Position numbers and translations under genes: made by a program. Positions 1-6,473 of a stretch of DNA of 40,468 bases are shown in pieces. The notes beneath the pieces are model-generated. The model was not told the origin of the DNA and did not search any database. It was given only the letters and a program-made list of their open reading frames with translations. Origin of the DNA: an uncultured Pygmaiobacter sp. (GTDB lineage Bacteria > Bacillota > Clostridia > Oscillospirales > Ruminococcaceae); NCBI GenBank assembly GCA_944386485.1, contig CALXBG010000003.1, forward strand, positions 1 to 40,468, in the 5' to 3' direction. The number at the start of each line of letters is the position of its first letter. The stretch's first letter is position 1.

Positions 1-2
1 CC

Positions 3-1013
3 ACCGTCAGCACCGGATTGGTCCATGTGATGGGTGAGATCACCACCTCCTGCTATGTGGACATCCCCAAGATCGTGCGGGACACCGTGCGGGAGATCGG
101 ATACACCCGCGCGAAGTTCGGCTTTGACGCCGACACCTGCGCGGTCATCACCAACATCGACGAGCAGAGCGAGGACATCGCGCTGGGCACCAACGACGAG
201 GTCGGCGGCGCCGGCGACCAGGGCATGATGTTTGGGTTTGCCTGTGACGAGACCCCCGAGCTGATGCCGCTGCCGATCTCGCTGGCCCACAAGCTGGCAA
301 AGCGGCTCAGCCAGGTACGCCGTGACGGCACGCTGGACTATCTGCGCCCGGACGGTAAGACCCAGGTCACCGTCGAGTACGAGGACGACAAGCCGGTGCG
401 GGTGGATACCATTGTCGTCTCGGCCCAGCATGCGCCCGAGGTCAGCGTCGAGCAGCTGCGGGCGGACATCGTCGAGCAGGTCATCCGCCCGATCGTGCCC
501 GCCAACCTGCTGGACGGCGACACCAAGTACCTCATCAACCCCACCGGCCGGTTTGTCATCGGCGGCCCGCAGGGCGACTCCGGCCTGACCGGCCGCAAGA
601 TCATTGTCGATACCTACGGCGGCTATGGACGGCACGGCGGCGGCGCTTTCTCGGGCAAGGATCCCACCAAGGTGGACCGCAGCGGCGCCTATGCCGCTCG
701 CTGGGTGGCCAAGAACATTGTTGCCGCCGGCCTTGCCAGCCGCTGCGAGGTCGAGCTGGCTTATGCGATCGGCGTGGCCCAGCCGGTCAGCGTGCTGGTC
801 GACACCTTCGGCACCGGTACCGTCGAGGACGACCGGATCGCCGATGCGGTCAAAAAGGTCTTTGATCTCTCGCCCGCCGGCATCATCCGGGCGCTGGATC
901 TGCGCCGTCCCCAGTATCAGGCGCTGGCGGCCTTCGGCCATATGGGCCGCGAAGATCTGGGCATCGCGTGGGAGCGCACCGACAAGGTCGAGGCGCTGAA
1001 AGCTGCGCTGTAA
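3..1013 (+). CDS. metK: S-adenosylmethionine synthetase, 5'-truncated by window edge
   Basis: Cytosolic enzyme that makes S-adenosylmethionine from methionine and ATP, releasing phosphate and pyrophosphate. The open frame is already running at base 3, so the start codon and about the first 45 residues lie outside the window. Both family signatures are visible: [12 protein letters not shown] (ATP-binding hexapeptide region) and GGGAFSGKD (glycine-rich phosphate loop), and the C-terminal part continues colinearly to the stop. The protein is normally close to 390 residues; about 336 are present here. A terminator follows directly, so this ends its transcription unit. Identification is firm; only the N-terminus is unseen. 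Confidence 0.97.
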   Translation, partial: TVSTGLVHVMGEITTSCYVDIPKIVRDTVREIGYTRAKFGFDADTCAVITNIDEQSEDIALGTNDEVGGAGDQGMMFGFACDETPELMPLPISLAHKLAKRLSQVRRDGTLDYLRPDGKTQVTVEYEDDKPVRVDTIVVSAQHAPEVSVEQLRADIVEQVIRPIVPANLLDGDTKYLINPTGRFVIGGPQGDSGLTGRKIIVDTYGGYGRHGGGAFSGKDPTKVDRSGAYAARWVAKNIVAAGLASRCEVELAYAIGVAQPVSVLVDTFGTGTVEDDRIADAVKKVFDLSPAGIIRALDLRRPQYQALAAFGHMGREDLGIAWERTDKVEALKAAL

Positions 1014-1019
1014 TCTTTT

Positions 1020-1048
1020 TTGCCGTCTGAAAAGGCGGCAATTTTTTT
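1020..1048 (+). terminator. Rho-independent terminator of metK
   Basis: Eight-base-pair stem (TTGCCGTC with GGCGGCAA, one G-T pair) around a 6-nt loop, followed by seven T. It begins seven bases after the metK stop codon. Confidence 0.9.
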
Positions 1049-1062
1049 GCACACGGGCCGGA

Positions 1063-1091
1063 TTGCATTTACAGAGCGGAGCGTTTATAAT
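1063..1091 (+). promoter_or_regulatory. SigmaA-type promoter for pepD
   Basis: TTGCAT (1063-1068) and a perfect TATAAT (1086-1091) are separated by 17 bp. It lies between the metK terminator and pepD, leaving a leader of about 27 nt. Confidence 0.75.
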
Positions 1092-1124
1092 TTGAACAAG
1101 CAAAAAAGGAAGCGAGGTTGGAAC

Positions 1125-2588
1125 ATGATGGAATATGTGACCAAGGGACTGCAGCCGGAAGATGCGCTGCGCTATTTTGAGGAGATCTCGGCGATCCCCC
1201 GCGGCTCGGGCAACGAGGCCGCGGTTGCCGAATATATCTGCAACTTTGCCAAACAGCTGGGGCTCGAAGCGGTTCGGGACGAGGCCAATAACGTCATCGT
1301 CAAGAAGCCCGCTTCCCCCGGGTGCGAGGGCGCCGCGCCGGTACTGCTGCAGGGACATATGGACATGGTTTGTGTCAAGCTGCCCGGCTGCGATCATGAT
1401 TTTGAGAAGGATCCGCTCAAGCTGAAGGTGGAGGACGGCTGGCTCAAGGCCGAAGGCACCACCCTCGGCGCGGACAACGGCTCGGCCTGTGCCCAGATGA
1501 TGGCGCTGATGGCCCGCGACGACTACCGCCACCCGCCGATCGAGTTTGTCTTCACCAGCATGGAGGAGATCGGTCTGCTCGGTGCAAAGGCGTTGGACCC
1601 CGCGCTGATCAGCGCCCGCCGGATGCTGAACATGGATTCCGGCGCAAGTGAGGAATACCAGACGGTGGTTTCCTGCGCCGGCGGCCTGGTGTATGATTTC
1701 AAGAAAAAGCCCACCTTTGTGCCCGCGGCGGGCGAAGCGGTTGAGCTGCGAATCAGCGGGCTGCAGGGCGGTCACTCCGCAATTATGATCGGCGAGGGCC
1801 GGGGCAACGGCCTCAAGCTGATGGCCCGGGTACTGCATGCAATCGCGTCCGAGCTGGATCTGCAGATCGCGCATTTTGAAGGCGGCATGAAGATGAACGC
1901 CATCGTTAGTGATGCACTCGCCCTCATCACCGTCCCGTCGGGCGGCAGCGCGCGGGCGATCGAGATTGCACAGGCGCTGGCCGGCGAGATCCGGGAGGAA
2001 CTGCGGGTCAGCGATCCCGGCTTTGCCTTCTCGGCAAAGGCTGCCGCGCTGCCGGATAAGGCGCTGTGTGCCGCCGATTCCGCGGCGCTGGCAAACTTCC
2101 TCTTCCTGCTGCCCGACGGCATGCGGTTTATGAGCCAGGAGATTCCCGGTCTGGTGCAGTGCTCGAGCAACATTGGTATCCTGAAGATGAGCGACGAGGA
2201 GATCTACCTGTGCGACTGCATCCGCACCGCCGAGCCCAGCCAGGGGCGGCAGCTGGGAAAGGAATTTGAGCTGCTGGCGGCCACCTTCGGTTTTGACGCC
2301 GAGCAGACCGGCGGCTTTACCGGCTGGAAATATGACCCGAATTCCAAACTGCGGGCGACCGGCATGGCGCTGTTTGAGAAGATGTTCGGCCGCGAGATGG
2401 AGATTCAGGCCACCCACGGCGGCCTTGAGTGCGGCGAGTTCATCGGCAAGTTCCCCGAGATGGACATCATGACCGTTGCACCGACCTGTGTCGGCGCGCA
2501 CACCACCGAGGAAGCAATGAATCTCGCATCCTTCGACAAGGTGATGCAGTATCTGGTCGCGCTGCTCGGTGCGCTCTGCGACGAGTAA
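1125..2588 (+). CDS. pepD: Aminoacyl-histidine dipeptidase (M20 family, PepD-type)
   Basis: Cytosolic zinc dipeptidase of broad specificity (Xaa-His and other dipeptides), used in peptide nutrition and turnover. The 487-residue product has the usual PepD length (about 485). The M20 metal site is visible: HMD (H78, D80), bridging Asp117 in GADNG, the EE pair E147/E148 in SMEEIG, and a C-terminal HGGLECG histidine motif. The start is ATG 1125 (or the next codon, ATG 1128), placed 7 nt after GAGG; the upstream part of the open frame has no ribosome binding site and overlaps the metK terminator. A strong promoter precedes it. The acetyltransferase gene follows after about 50 nt with no terminator between, so the two may be cotranscribed. 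Confidence 0.95.
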   Translation: MMEYVTKGLQPEDALRYFEEISAIPRGSGNEAAVAEYICNFAKQLGLEAVRDEANNVIVKKPASPGCEGAAPVLLQGHMDMVCVKLPGCDHDFEKDPLKLKVEDGWLKAEGTTLGADNGSACAQMMALMARDDYRHPPIEFVFTSMEEIGLLGAKALDPALISARRMLNMDSGASEEYQTVVSCAGGLVYDFKKKPTFVPAAGEAVELRISGLQGGHSAIMIGEGRGNGLKLMARVLHAIASELDLQIAHFEGGMKMNAIVSDALALITVPSGGSARAIEIAQALAGEIREELRVSDPGFAFSAKAAALPDKALCAADSAALANFLFLLPDGMRFMSQEIPGLVQCSSNIGILKMSDEEIYLCDCIRTAEPSQGRQLGKEFELLAATFGFDAEQTGGFTGWKYDPNSKLRATGMALFEKMFGREMEIQATHGGLECGEFIGKFPEMDIMTVAPTCVGAHTTEEAMNLASFDKVMQYLVALLGALCDE

Positions 2589-2639
2589 ATAAAAGGACCG
2601 GCTTGTTGTCGGGACGGGATAAAAACGAGGAGGTCTGTG

Positions 2640-3236
2640 GTGGAACAGGAATTTTTGGGGGGTTACGCCAAGGGCTGGTGGGACAGCGCCAAGAAAAATC
2701 GCGCGTTGGTGCGAAAGTATAATACGCTGGATCCCGAAAAGCTCTGGGATAAGTATCTGGTACTCCGCGAGCTGTTGGCGCAGGCGGATGAACAGACGCT
2801 GATCGAACCCCCGTTTTACTGCGACAACGGCTGGAATATCCGGGTTGGAAAAAACTTTTACGCCAACTACAACCTGGTGATTCTCGATGCGGACAAGGTC
2901 ACCTTCGGCGACCGGGTGGTGATTGGGCCGAACGTAACCTTCTGCGCCGCATCCCATCCGATTCACCCCGAAAGCCGGTTTCATGACGGGCATTTTCCGG
3001 TGACGACTGCGCCGATCACGGTGGGGGACGACGTCTGGATCGGGGCGAACGTCACCGTGATGATGGGGGTTACCATCGGCAGCGGCTCGGTGATCGGCGC
3101 GGGCAGCGTCGTGACCCGGGATGTGCCGCCCGGCGTGGTTGCGGTGGGCGCGCCCTGCCGGGTGCTTCGCTCGGTTGCCGATGACGATCGGGTTGTGTGG
3201 GAGCAGGACCGCAAGAGCCCGAGCGCACGGGAGTAA
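2640..3236 (+). CDS. Sugar O-acetyltransferase, left-handed beta-helix (maltose/galactoside acetyltransferase type)
   Basis: Acetyl-CoA-dependent O-acetyltransferase of the LacA/Maa/NodL group, about 198 residues. Seen: an N-terminal helical segment with a YNTLDPE stretch typical of the maltose acetyltransferase N-domain, then FYCDNGWNIRVGKNFYANYN, and imperfect hexapeptide repeats (VTFGDRVVIGPNV, ITVGDDVWIGANVTVMMGVTIGSGSVIGAGSVV). The likely catalytic histidine is in AASHPIHPE. Two GTG codons occur in tandem (2637, 2640); the second sits 6 nt after GAGGAGG and is preferred. Substrate cannot be told from sequence. It is probably the last gene of a pepD unit and ends at a bidirectional terminator. 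Confidence 0.9.
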   Translation: MEQEFLGGYAKGWWDSAKKNRALVRKYNTLDPEKLWDKYLVLRELLAQADEQTLIEPPFYCDNGWNIRVGKNFYANYNLVILDADKVTFGDRVVIGPNVTFCAASHPIHPESRFHDGHFPVTTAPITVGDDVWIGANVTVMMGVTIGSGSVIGAGSVVTRDVPPGVVAVGAPCRVLRSVADDDRVVWEQDRKSPSARE

Positions 3237-3240
3237 TATG

Positions 3241-3283
3241 AAAAAGGACAGAGGAGTTCGTTTGAACTCCTCTGTCCTTTTTT
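3241..3283. terminator. Bidirectional terminator between convergent genes
   Basis: A 19-bp perfect stem (AAAAAGGACAGAGGAGTTC and its complement) with a 4-nt loop, A-run on the left and T-run on the right. It serves the acetyltransferase gene on plus and the ABC transporter unit on minus. Confidence 0.95.
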
Positions 3284-3292
3284 GTGGGCGCA

Positions 3293-3916
3293 TCAGGGCA
3301 GCTTGATCTGGAACCAGCGCACCGAGAGCAGAAAAGAGAGCAGATACATTGCCACGCTGACAAAGGGAAGCGCGATCAACAGCGCGATCAGCAGCGACGG
3401 GTCGGGAGCCGGCAGCCCGAGGCGGGAGAGGAGTAAAACCAGCAGCACCGGCAAAAGGAAGATCAGTACCATCAGCAGACGGGCCTTTTCGGTGCCGTAC
3501 CGGAAAAGAGCGGGCAGCAGAACCGACATCAGAATCAGCGCCACGCAGCTGCTGGCACCGGATGCACAGAGGGCTTCCAGAAAAGAAGTGGAAAAGAAGA
3601 TGGTGCCCACGGCGCTCAGCAGCAGCGCGTAGATCATGCCGCCGACAACCGAGATCAGCCCCAACAAGTATTTGCCGCCGACCAACATTTTTCGGGAGAT
3701 GGGCATGGTCAGCGCACAGCGGTACCAGCCGCATTGCTCATCGTAGGCCATGCTGTTGAGCACAAGCATCAGACTGAGCATCTCGGCATACCCAGATACG
3801 AAGTAGAAGTTGCCGTTCGAGATGCCGAAGATCAGCCCAAAAGCCAGGCAGATTGCCAGCAGCTGGACAATATACCGGCGCAGATTCCGCAGATCCTTAT
3901 AGAGCAGCGCGCTCAT
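3293..3916 (-). CDS. ABC-2 type transporter permease
   Basis: Integral membrane subunit of 207 residues with about six hydrophobic segments, starting MSALLYKDLRNLRRY, the opening typical of short ABC-2 permeases found next to YtrA-type GntR regulators. Its ATG overlaps the stop of the ATPase gene by four bases (ATGA), so the two are translationally coupled, with the ribosome binding site AAAGGGGGA inside the ATPase gene. Together with the ATPase it would form an exporter or a membrane-stress sensor; the substrate is unknown. Families of this layout are often involved in antibiotic or lipid export, but that is family knowledge and not shown here. Confidence 0.85.
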   Translation of the reverse strand: MSALLYKDLRNLRRYIVQLLAICLAFGLIFGISNGNFYFVSGYAEMLSLMLVLNSMAYDEQCGWYRCALTMPISRKMLVGGKYLLGLISVVGGMIYALLLSAVGTIFFSTSFLEALCASGASSCVALILMSVLLPALFRYGTEKARLLMVLIFLLPVLLVLLLSRLGLPAPDPSLLIALLIALPFVSVAMYLLSFLLSVRWFQIKLP

Positions 3917-4785
3917 TTTTCTTCCCCCTTTACATAGAACAGCATGATCTCGTCAATCCCTGCCCGATCAAGCACCACGCCGGGGTGGCGGAGGGCGAAC
4001 TGCTGCCGGTTATCCACCAGCAGTTCCTCGCCGCCGCCGGGCAGTCTGCGCCGGCGCAGGTATTCCTCCGGCGCAATGTCGGCAAACTGCGCGCTGGTAC
4101 AGCGGGCGACGGCATGGTCGTAGATCAGCTCATCCTTTGAGCCGGAAAGAATCAGACGTCCCTCGTGCAGAAATAGAATCTCGTCGGCGATCTTCTCCAG
4201 ATCGGTGGTGATATGGGTGGAAAACAGGATGCTGTTGCGCTCGTCCTGGATGAACTCGGAGAAGAGATCGAGAATCTCCTCCCGCACAATCGGATCCAGC
4301 CCGCCGGTCGGCTCGTCGAGAATCAGCAGTTCGGGGCGGTGGGCCAGCGCCGCCGCGATCGAGAGCTTGGTCTTCATTCCCCGGGAAAAGTTCCGCAGTT
4401 CTTTGTCCCCGGGCAGGTTAAACCGGCGGCAGTAGCCGGCAAAGGCATCCGCATCCCACAAGCCGCGGTAGAGCCGCCGCAGCATCCGGTCGACCGACCG
4501 GCAGGTCAGGTGGGGCGGAAAGCCGCAGTCTTCAAAGACTACCCCGATCCGCCGGCGCAGCGCCGGGTTGCGGGGGTCATAGGGCGCTCCCAGCAGTTCA
4601 ATTTTGCCCTCATCGGCGCTGACCAGCCCTAAAATGGCGTGCAGCGTGGTGGTCTTGCCCGCGCCGTTCTCTCCGATCAGACCCACGATGCAGCCGCGCG
4701 GGATCGAAAAGGTCAGGTCCCGCAGCGCAAAACCCGGATAAGACTTTGAGAGATGCTCGACCTTAATGGCGTTTTCCATATCCAT
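3913..4785 (-). CDS. ABC transporter ATP-binding protein
   Basis: Cytoplasmic ATPase of about 290 residues that pairs with the adjacent permease. Visible motifs: Walker A GENGAGKTTT, signature-like NFSRGMKTKLSIA, Walker B LLILDEPTGGLDP, and the switch histidine in FSTHI. The C-terminal 80 residues form the accessory segment usual in CcmA/YtrB-like ATPases. The start is set at ATG 4785, which follows AAGGAG by 6 nt and comes one base after the GntR stop (TGA-A-ATG); earlier in-frame ATGs lie inside the GntR gene and lack a ribosome binding site. It is the middle gene of the regulator-ATPase-permease operon. Confidence 0.93.
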   Translation of the reverse strand: MDMENAIKVEHLSKSYPGFALRDLTFSIPRGCIVGLIGENGAGKTTTLHAILGLVSADEGKIELLGAPYDPRNPALRRRIGVVFEDCGFPPHLTCRSVDRMLRRLYRGLWDADAFAGYCRRFNLPGDKELRNFSRGMKTKLSIAAALAHRPELLILDEPTGGLDPIVREEILDLFSEFIQDERNSILFSTHITTDLEKIADEILFLHEGRLILSGSKDELIYDHAVARCTSAQFADIAPEEYLRRRRLPGGGEELLVDNRQQFALRHPGVVLDRAGIDEIMLFYVKGEEK

Positions 4786-4786
4786 T

Positions 4787-5161
4787 TCATTCTCCTTCAT
4801 AGAGCAATGCAAGCGTATCGGTCAGCTCCTGCAATGAGACACCGCCGGCAAGCGCGAGATCGGTTGCCTGCTGCAGCGCCGCCTCAATCCGGCGCAGCGT
4901 CTCCTCCCGCAGCAGCGCGGGATCCTTGGCTGCGACAAAGCAGCCTTTTCCCGGCACATTGGTGAGAAAGCCTTCCCGCTCGAGATCCTCGTAGGCCCGC
5001 TTGGTCGTGATGACGCTGATCCGAAGATCCCGCGCCAGCTGACGCATACTGGGCAGCGCCTGCCCCTCGGCCAGCGCACCGCTCAAAATCAGATTTTTGA
5101 TCTGGGCGGTGATCTGTTCATAGATCGGTTTGCCGCTCGAATTGCTAATGATAATCTCCAA
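4787..5161 (-). CDS. GntR-family transcriptional regulator (YtrA subfamily)
   Basis: DNA-binding repressor of 124 residues. The N-terminal winged helix-turn-helix is clear (PIYEQITAQIKNLILSGAL, then LPSMRQLARDLRIS and AYEDLEREGF), followed by a short helical dimerisation tail, so there is no large effector domain, as in the YtrA subgroup. It is first in a three-gene operon with an ABC ATPase and permease, and its own promoter carries a repeated ATACTGT half-site (5185-5213). Autoregulation that is relieved by a membrane-active compound is the expected mode, by analogy to the subfamily; the inducer is unknown. Confidence 0.93.
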   Translation of the reverse strand: MEIIISNSSGKPIYEQITAQIKNLILSGALAEGQALPSMRQLARDLRISVITTKRAYEDLEREGFLTNVPGKGCFVAAKDPALLREETLRRIEAALQQATDLALAGGVSLQELTDTLALLYEGE

Positions 5162-5184
5162 ATCGAACCCTCATTTCCGGAAAC

Positions 5185-5213
5185 ATACTGTATATATACT
5201 GTATGCACAGTAT
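5185..5213 (-). promoter_or_regulatory. Probable GntR operator
   Basis: Three copies of one half-site: ATACTGT at 5185-5191 and again at 5196-5202 (11 bp apart, same orientation), and its inverted partner ACAGTAT at 5207-5213. The last two form an inverted repeat with a 4-nt spacer. The block covers the promoter -10 box and the start-site region of the GntR operon. Confidence 0.7.
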
Positions 5214-5237
5214 AACGCCATGTCGGCAGGATGTCAA
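5209..5237 (-). promoter_or_regulatory. SigmaA-type promoter of the GntR-ABC operon
   Basis: On the minus strand TTGACA (5237-5232), 17-bp spacer, TATACT (5214-5209). The -10 box lies inside the operator repeats, as expected for an autoregulated repressor. Confidence 0.85.
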
Positions 5238-5249
5238 GAGTAAAAAAAG

Positions 5250-5278
5250 AAAAAATCCGCCCTGTGCGGCAGGGCGGA
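5250..5278 (-). terminator. Terminator of queH
   Basis: Read on minus: TCCGCCCTG, 5-nt loop, CAGGGCGGA, then a run of T. It lies between the queH stop and the GntR operon promoter. Confidence 0.9.
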
Positions 5279-5301
5279 GGATGTTGGATGGGACAAAAAG
5301 G

Positions 5302-5943
5302 TCAGCGCACGGCGGTTTCATTCTGCTTTTCCTTTTCTCGTGCAGCGCGGGAAAAGGCACAGCCGCAAAAGTCCTGACGGTAGAGCCCATATTCGTGGGA
5401 GAGGATGATGCTGCGCTTATAACCCTCTCTCTTTTTGAAATCAGAGGGCAGAAAACGGACGCCATACGCCTCGCCCAGCGCGGTGCCAATCTCGTTGAGG
5501 GCGGCGGCGTTTTTCAGCGGGCTGATGGTCAGGGTGGTGGTGAACCAGTCAAAGCCGCCCTCCTTTGCCCGTTGGGCGGCCTGTTCCAGCCGCAGCCGAA
5601 AGCAGACGCGGCAGCGCTCACCCCCTTCGGGACAATCCTCCAAACCGCGCACAGCCTCGAAAAAGCGCTCGGGTTCATAGGCCCCCTCTTCAAAAGTGAC
5701 CGGGCCGGACAGCGGCATCTCGCCGATCAGACGGCGCAGCTCGTCGGCGCGGTGGCGGTACTCCGCGGCGGGGGAGATGTTGGGATTGTAAAAGTCGGCA
5801 GTAATGTCAAAGTAACGGCTCAGGTATTCCAGCACATAGCTGCTGCAGGGCGCGCAGCAGCAATGCAACAGCAGCCGGGGCCGCGCGGCATCGGGGCTGA
5901 TCCCGGCGAGAATCTTTTCCAGTTCTTTTTGATAGTTGGGCAT
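5302..5943 (-). CDS. queH: Epoxyqueuosine reductase QueH
   Basis: Catalyses the last step of queuosine tRNA modification, reducing epoxyqueuosine to queuosine without cobalamin; it is the non-orthologous replacement of QueG common in Clostridia. The 213-residue protein shows the DUF208 layout: HCCCAPCSSY (C28-C30, C33), a second pair CRVC (C111, C114), and a C-terminal YRQDFCGC motif. These Cys carry an Fe-S cluster and a second metal site in the family. The start is ATG 5943, 5 nt after GGGAGG; an upstream in-frame ATG has no such site. It is a single-gene unit with its own promoter and terminator. Confidence 0.95.
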   Translation of the reverse strand: MPNYQKELEKILAGISPDAARPRLLLHCCCAPCSSYVLEYLSRYFDITADFYNPNISPAAEYRHRADELRRLIGEMPLSGPVTFEEGAYEPERFFEAVRGLEDCPEGGERCRVCFRLRLEQAAQRAKEGGFDWFTTTLTISPLKNAAALNEIGTALGEAYGVRFLPSDFKKREGYKRSIILSHEYGLYRQDFCGCAFSRAAREKEKQNETAVR

Positions 5944-5976
5944 GACAGCCTCCCGAAACATGTTTTCTTCTATTTA

Positions 5977-6004
5977 AGTATAAGAAAGGCGGAAAAAAAG
6001 TCAA
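5977..6004 (-). promoter_or_regulatory. Promoter of queH
   Basis: On the minus strand TTGACT (6004-5999), 16-bp spacer, TATACT (5982-5977), about 35 nt upstream of the queH start. Confidence 0.75.
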
Positions 6005-6079
6005 ATACCGGCTCGGTTTTCACCGATTCGGGCGAAGCTGCATAGGATGGGCCAGCTGAAAAAAGGGGAGGGCGAAGGG

Positions 6080-6415
6080 ATGAACAGCATGCTTGTGATC
6101 TTTCTCACCGGCATGGCGGTGCTGGGAGCGTACTACCTCGCGGAACTGCTCTCGGAGGGATTTGAGAAGCCGAAACAGGACGAGGCGATCCTTGTGCTGC
6201 CCGGGCCGGTCTCCCCGGCGCAGATTCTGGAGATCACCCTCTCGGTTCGCCTGTTGCTGCCGCGCTGTCAGATTGTTGCCGGCACAGGGGAGCAATCGCC
6301 CGACCTGTTGCTTCCTACCACCGGACTGCACGGGGTGCGGGTCGTCGGGCAGGAGCAGTTACGGGAGGAACTGTTGCGGGAACTGGATTTACAAAGCGGC
6401 GCAAAGGTTTTATAA
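6080..6415 (+). CDS. Small membrane-anchored protein of unknown function
   Basis: 111 residues, not recognised. One N-terminal hydrophobic segment (about residues 4-22, MLVIFLTGMAVLGAYYLAEL) is followed by a charged and then a mixed alpha/beta-looking soluble part with ILVLPGPVSP, RLLLPRCQIVAGTG and LLLPTTGLHGVRVVG. No signal cleavage site or metal motif is evident. The start at ATG 6080 follows a purine-rich GGGGAGGGCGAAGGG; an earlier in-frame ATG at 6047 has none. The gene precedes recD2, and its stop codon overlaps the -10 box of a promoter for recD2, so a functional link to RecD2 is not implied. Confidence 0.7.
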   Translation: MNSMLVIFLTGMAVLGAYYLAELLSEGFEKPKQDEAILVLPGPVSPAQILEITLSVRLLLPRCQIVAGTGEQSPDLLLPTTGLHGVRVVGQEQLREELLRELDLQSGAKVL

Positions 6416-6416
6416 T
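6388..6416 (+). promoter_or_regulatory. Promoter of the recD2-comF-mreB unit
   Basis: TTTACA (6388-6393), 17-bp spacer, perfect TATAAT (6411-6416). The -10 box overlaps the stop codon (6413-6415) of the preceding small gene. Confidence 0.75.
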
Positions 6417-6429
6417 GAACAATCAGAAG

Positions 6430-6449
6430 GGCCGGCCATGTGGCCGGCC
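6430..6449 (+). repeat. GC-rich hairpin in the recD2 leader
   Basis: Perfect inverted repeat GGCCGGCC-ATGT-GGCCGGCC. No T-run follows on either strand, so it is not a simple terminator. It would form a very stable stem in the recD2 mRNA leader about 24 nt before the start codon and just before the GAGGAGG. Confidence 0.7.
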
Positions 6450-6473
6450 TAAAACGAGAGGAGGTGCTGTGCG

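Noticed and set aside
5203..6045. 280-codon plus-strand open frame opposite queH
   Set aside because: Antisense to a firmly assigned gene, and it runs through the queH terminator; composition is that of a shadow frame.
6430..6449. GGCCGGCC hairpin as a terminator of the small membrane gene
   Set aside because: No T-run on either strand, and a promoter lies just upstream; kept as a leader hairpin.
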